From contig JAYRKT010000019.1 of NCBI GenBank assembly GCA_041905595.1, positions 10,047 to 74,046 on the forward strand: 64,000 nt of DNA. Direction: 5' to 3'. The stretch's first letter is position 1. Each line of letters begins with the position of its first letter. The position numbers and the translations under genes are program-made. The notes under the pieces were generated by a model. It had not been told where the DNA came from. It ran no database searches and saw nothing but the letters and a program-made list of their open reading frames with translations. This document shows positions 61,368 to 64,000 of this stretch, piece after piece. The stretch comes from Aliitabrizicola sp041905595 (GTDB lineage: Bacteria > Pseudomonadota > Alphaproteobacteria > Rhodobacterales > Rhodobacteraceae).

Positions 61368-62330
61368 TCACCCGGCACGCCCGACGAGCCGGACGAGCGG
61401 AGAGATCACCCGTGTCGCCACCGGGATCAGCACGAGGCCCAGTACCAGTCCGACCACCCCATCACAAACCGCCGTGACCAGCCAGGCGACCAGCCCTTGC
61501 AGGGCTGATGGCGAGAAATGCGCGGCAGCTTCCGCCCAGTGGTGGATCATGTCGTAGATCCGGGAAAACCCAAGTTCGGCAAAGCCATGCAGCACGATGT
61601 TGCCGCCAACCCAGAGCATCGCGGCAGTGCCAATGGTGGACAGGACCGACAGCAAGACCGGCATCCCACGAACCAGCCCGCGGCCCAGGGCCCGCGTCGC
61701 CGCGAGCCGCGCTTTCGAAGCCAAGTGCAGCCCGACATCGTCCATCTTCACGATCAGAGCAACAGCGCCATAAACGCCCACAGTGATCAGAATGCCCACC
61801 ACCGCCAGCGTCACGGCCTGCAGCCAGAAGCTGTCGCCCGGGATGACCGCAAGCGCGATGGTCATGATCTCGGCCGACAGGATGAAGTCGGTCTTGATCG
61901 CGCCCGAAACCTTCTGTTCCTCGAGATGCGAGGGATCCTGGATGTCAAAATCTTGCTCGACCTCCGGATCGGCATGGGGGGCGAAGGCGTGGAGGACCTT
62001 CTCGGCCCCTTCGAAGCACAAATAGGCCCCGCCCAGCATCAATAGCGGAGTGATCGCCTGCGGCAGGAAGGACTCCAGCAGCATCAGGGCAGGCAGCAGG
62101 ATGACCAGCTTGTTCCGGATCGAGCCGAGTGCGATGCGTCCGATCATCGGCAATTCGCGCTTGGCCTCGAATCCGGTGACGTATTTCGGGGTAACCGCCG
62201 CATCGTCGATCACCACGCCGGCGGCCTTGGTTCCCGCCTTGGCCGCCGCGGCCGCCACATCGTCGATCGAAGTCGCCGCCACCTTGGCGATCGCTGCCAC
62301 ATCATCCAGCAGCGCAAGCAATCCACTCAT
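61368..62330 (-). CDS. DUF808 (YedI) family membrane protein
   Basis: A 320-residue membrane protein of the DUF808 family: N-terminal SGLLALLDDVAAIAKVAATS, VTPKYVTGFEAKRELP, FEGAEKVLH and FILSAEIMTIALAVI, with about six spans. The function is unknown. The ATG at 62328-62330 gives the conserved N-terminus. It ends 9 bp from the hxlR stop in convergent orientation and is divergent from gap1. Confidence 0.88.
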   Translation of the reverse strand: MSGLLALLDDVAAIAKVAATSIDDVAAAAAKAGTKAAGVVIDDAAVTPKYVTGFEAKRELPMIGRIALGSIRNKLVILLPALMLLESFLPQAITPLLMLGGAYLCFEGAEKVLHAFAPHADPEVEQDFDIQDPSHLEEQKVSGAIKTDFILSAEIMTIALAVIPGDSFWLQAVTLAVVGILITVGVYGAVALIVKMDDVGLHLASKARLAATRALGRGLVRGMPVLLSVLSTIGTAAMLWVGGNIVLHGFAELGFSRIYDMIHHWAEAAAHFSPSALQGLVAWLVTAVCDGVVGLVLGLVLIPVATRVISPLVRLVGRAG

Positions 62331-62398
62331 CGACGGGCTCCCGATCGTTTCCAGCCCCAAACCTAATTGATGCCGAAACTTGCACAAGTCCCGCCGCC

Positions 62399-62429
62399 GT
62401 TAGCGCAATCACACGAAGTTTGCGCTAAC
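62399..62429. promoter_or_regulatory. inverted pair of LacI-type half-palindromic sites before gap1
   Basis: GTTAGCGCAA (62399-62408) and TTGCGCTAAC (62420-62429) are exact inverted repeats, 19 bp centre to centre, each a variant of the TTAGCGCTAA palindrome at edd. TATAGT at 62439-62444 is a candidate -10, placing the right-hand site near the -35. The gap1 start codon is about 96 bp further on. Confidence 0.6.
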
Positions 62430-62525
62430 ACAATGAAATATAGTCGTTTTTGGGCTTTCCATGAATCTGTTCCCGAGGTAATTGCGTTGCATCCCTTCGC
62501 ATACGCAGCATTTTCGGAGTCTTCC

Positions 62526-63530
62526 ATGACGATCACCGTCGGAATCAACGGCTTCGGCCGGATCGGCCGCTGCACGCTGGCCCATATCACCGAAGCCGCC
62601 CGGAACGATGTCCAGGTCGTCGCGATCAACGCCACCGGCCCGGTGGAAACCAACGCCCACCTGCTGAAATACGATAGCGTCCATGGCCGCTTCCCCGGCA
62701 CCGTCAAGGTGGTGAACGGCGCGCTGGACCTCGGCCGTGGCCCGATCCGGGTGATGTCGACCTACAACCCGGACGAGCTCGACTGGGAAGGCGTCGATGT
62801 CGTTCTGGAATGCACCGGCAAGTTCAACGACCGCGACAAGGCCGCCGTCCACCTGACCCGCGGCGCCAAGCGCGTGCTGGTCTCGGCCCCGGCCAAGCGC
62901 GCCGACAAGACCGTCGTCTATGGCGTGAACCACCGCCAGTTGCTGCCCGAGCATCTGGTCGTCTCGAACGGCTCCTGCACCACGAACTGCCTCGCACCGC
63001 TCGCCAAGGTGCTGAACGACGCGATCGGCATCGAATCGGGGATCATGACCACGATCCACAGCTATACCGGCGACCAGCCAACGCTTGACCGTCGCCACAA
63101 GGACCTCTACCGCGCCCGCGCTGCCGCCATGGCGATGATCCCGACCTCGACCGGCGCGGCCAAGGCCCTGGGCGAAGTGCTGCCGGAACTGGCGGGCAAG
63201 CTTGACGGGACCGCGATCCGTGTGCCGACCCCGAACGTCAGCGCGGTGGACCTGACCTTCGTCGCCTCCAAGGACGTGACGGTCGAAGACGTGAACGAGA
63301 TCGTTCGCGAAGCCGCGGCCGGCTACATGGGCATGGTTCTGGCCTATGACCCCGAGCCGAAGGTGTCGATCGACTTCAACCACACCACGCATTCGTCTAT
63401 CTTCGCCCCGGACCAGACCAAGGTCGTCGGCAAGCGCACCGTGCGCGTGCTGGCCTGGTATGACAATGAATGGGGCTTCTCCTGCCGGATGGCCGACGTG
63501 GCCGGCGCTCTGGGGCGGCTCGCGAGCTGA
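62526..63530 (+). CDS. gap: glyceraldehyde-3-phosphate dehydrogenase, GapB-like (probably NADP-linked)
   Basis: A 334-residue type I GAPDH: INGFGRIGRCTLAH, active Cys151 in SNGSCTTNCLAPL, His178 in TTIHSYTGDQ, and WYDNEWGFSCRM. The dinucleotide site reads VVAINATGPVETNAH, with Ala36 where NAD-specific enzymes have Asp. GapB enzymes of Bacillus, which use NADPH for gluconeogenesis, show the same loss. The next gap copy retains Asp36. The pair, with two flanking LacI-type sites, suggests separate glycolytic and gluconeogenic enzymes. The ATG at 62526 gives the normal N-terminus. Confidence 0.93.
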   Translation: MTITVGINGFGRIGRCTLAHITEAARNDVQVVAINATGPVETNAHLLKYDSVHGRFPGTVKVVNGALDLGRGPIRVMSTYNPDELDWEGVDVVLECTGKFNDRDKAAVHLTRGAKRVLVSAPAKRADKTVVYGVNHRQLLPEHLVVSNGSCTTNCLAPLAKVLNDAIGIESGIMTTIHSYTGDQPTLDRRHKDLYRARAAAMAMIPTSTGAAKALGEVLPELAGKLDGTAIRVPTPNVSAVDLTFVASKDVTVEDVNEIVREAAAGYMGMVLAYDPEPKVSIDFNHTTHSSIFAPDQTKVVGKRTVRVLAWYDNEWGFSCRMADVAGALGRLAS

Positions 63531-63558
63531 GAGGAGCCCCGGGGACCTGCCCCCGCCC

Positions 63559-63702
63559 ATGACGAACCGATTGGCACTTGTTCTGGGCGGGCTTGTCCTT
63601 GGCCTGCTGATACTTGACCTTGGCGTCCTGCACACGGGTGCGACGCTGTTCCTCGCGCGAAAGTTCGCGGACCTCGTGGAATATCTCTCCTTCTGGCGCT
63701 AA
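63559..63702 (+). CDS. small membrane protein between gap genes
   Basis: A 47-residue protein: a hydrophobic span (RLALVLGGLVLGLLILDLGV) and a second half with LFLARKFADLVEYLSFWR. Its start (ATG 63559) is 28 bp after the gap1 stop. The type is common beside gap in Rhodobacterales. Function unknown. Confidence 0.6.
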   Translation: MTNRLALVLGGLVLGLLILDLGVLHTGATLFLARKFADLVEYLSFWR

Positions 63703-63743
63703 GCTGCCCCTGCGGGCGGTTGCATTTATCGTCGCGTTGATGA

Positions 63744-63757
63744 TGTTAGCGCTATCA
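63744..63757. promoter_or_regulatory. LacI-type operator upstream of second gap gene
   Basis: TGTTAGCGCTATCA matches the edd site TGTTAGCGCTAACG at 11 of 14 positions, with the identical TGTTAGCGCTA core. It lies 46 bp before the gap2 start codon. Confidence 0.6.
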
Positions 63758-63803
63758 GATTGGCGAGTCGCCCTGTCGGGCGTCCTTCAGCATGGAGAGA
63801 AGC

Positions 63804-64000
63804 ATGGCGGTCAAAGTGGCTATCAACGGCTTCGGCCGTATCGGGCGGAACATCCTGCGGGCGATCGTGGAGGCGGGCCGGACCGACATCGAGGTGGTGG
63901 CGATCAACGACCTCGGCCCGGTGGAAACGAACGCCCATCTGCTGCGCTTCGACTCCGTCCATGGCCGCTTTCCGGCCGAGGTGACCACCGGACCCGACTG
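63804..64000 (+). CDS. gap: glyceraldehyde-3-phosphate dehydrogenase, 3' truncated by window
   Basis: The first 65 residues are visible: INGFGRIGRNILRAIVEAGR, VVAINDLGPVETNAHLLRFD and SVHGRFPAEV. It has Asp36 at the NAD site, as in NAD-dependent glycolytic GAPDH. GGAGAGAAGC precedes the ATG at 63804. It is the second of two tandem gap genes. The remainder lies beyond the window. Confidence 0.92.
   Translation, partial: MAVKVAINGFGRIGRNILRAIVEAGRTDIEVVAINDLGPVETNAHLLRFDSVHGRFPAEVTTGPD

Overview
The window is a GC-rich bacterial chromosome segment that looks like Rhodobacterales (Alphaproteobacteria, Rhodobacter/Gemmobacter/Tabrizicola-like). Evidence: an Entner-Doudoroff operon, cycJ/ccl-type cytochrome c maturation genes, an Arg/Asp-Glu leucyltransferase (Bpt), a VPLPA-CTERM protein, a corrinoid methyl-transfer cluster with a RamA-like reactivator, DUF2852, and a holin/GH108 pair of the kind that releases gene transfer agents. 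Coding density is high, with many 4-bp ATGA overlaps. I found no tRNA, rRNA, CRISPR array, transposase or integrated phage.

Layout. 1-4.4 kb: two tandem DedA proteins, an M48 protease, a PIN protein and RlmI. 4.5-7.1 kb: edd-eda behind a LacI-type operator. 7.1-13.5 kb: glnE, DUF2852, RDD, and bpt-VOC-APH. 13.6-16.2 kb: ilvB-ilvN behind a complete attenuator (promoter, 15-aa Leu/Val/Ile leader peptide, terminator). 16.2-21.2 kb: enoyl-CoA hydratase, ccmH-ccmF and a HerA-like ATPase. 21.2-21.5 kb: an ORF-free interval with two rho-independent terminators, probably small RNAs. 21.6-28 kb: envelope genes (IalB-like, YnfA, ketosynthase-ACP-LpxD-like, L,D-transpeptidase, DUF882 peptidase). 27.9-29.8 kb: rlmE-ppx. 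30-34.7 kb: a C1/cobalamin module (small conserved protein, methylene-THF reductase, methyl-THF:corrinoid methyltransferase, 75-aa protein, ASKHA reactivator). 34.9-39.5 kb: fasciclin protein, aminotransferase with a GntR regulator, aroB-aroK. 39.6-43.6 kb: two overlapping unknowns, xerD, CorC-like protein. 43.7-49.1 kb: holin-GH108, ccmE, argC, VPLPA-CTERM protein, murI, acyltransferase. 49.3-52.1 kb: LysR, a probable sRNA, and an ECF42-type sigma factor with its DGPF partner and a matching promoter. 52.2-56.7 kb: purL-bolA-grxD-GST, zapA and a coiled-coil protein. 56.9-64 kb: tkt, HPP/CBS protein, DUF1330/HxlR pair, DUF808, and two tandem gap genes, the second cut by the window end.

How the genes connect. 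Central carbon genes share a palindrome (TTAGCGCTAA type): it covers the edd promoter, a related inverted pair lies upstream of gap1, and a third copy lies upstream of gap2. Together with a coenzyme-site difference between the two GAPDHs (Ala36 versus Asp36), this suggests one regulator balancing Entner-Doudoroff glycolysis and gluconeogenesis. The C1 cluster resembles part of a split B12-dependent methionine synthase. Two unlinked intergenic sites carry probable sRNAs with the same 11-mer, CCTCCCTGTTG, followed by a terminator. Two families of dispersed intergenic hairpin repeats are also present.
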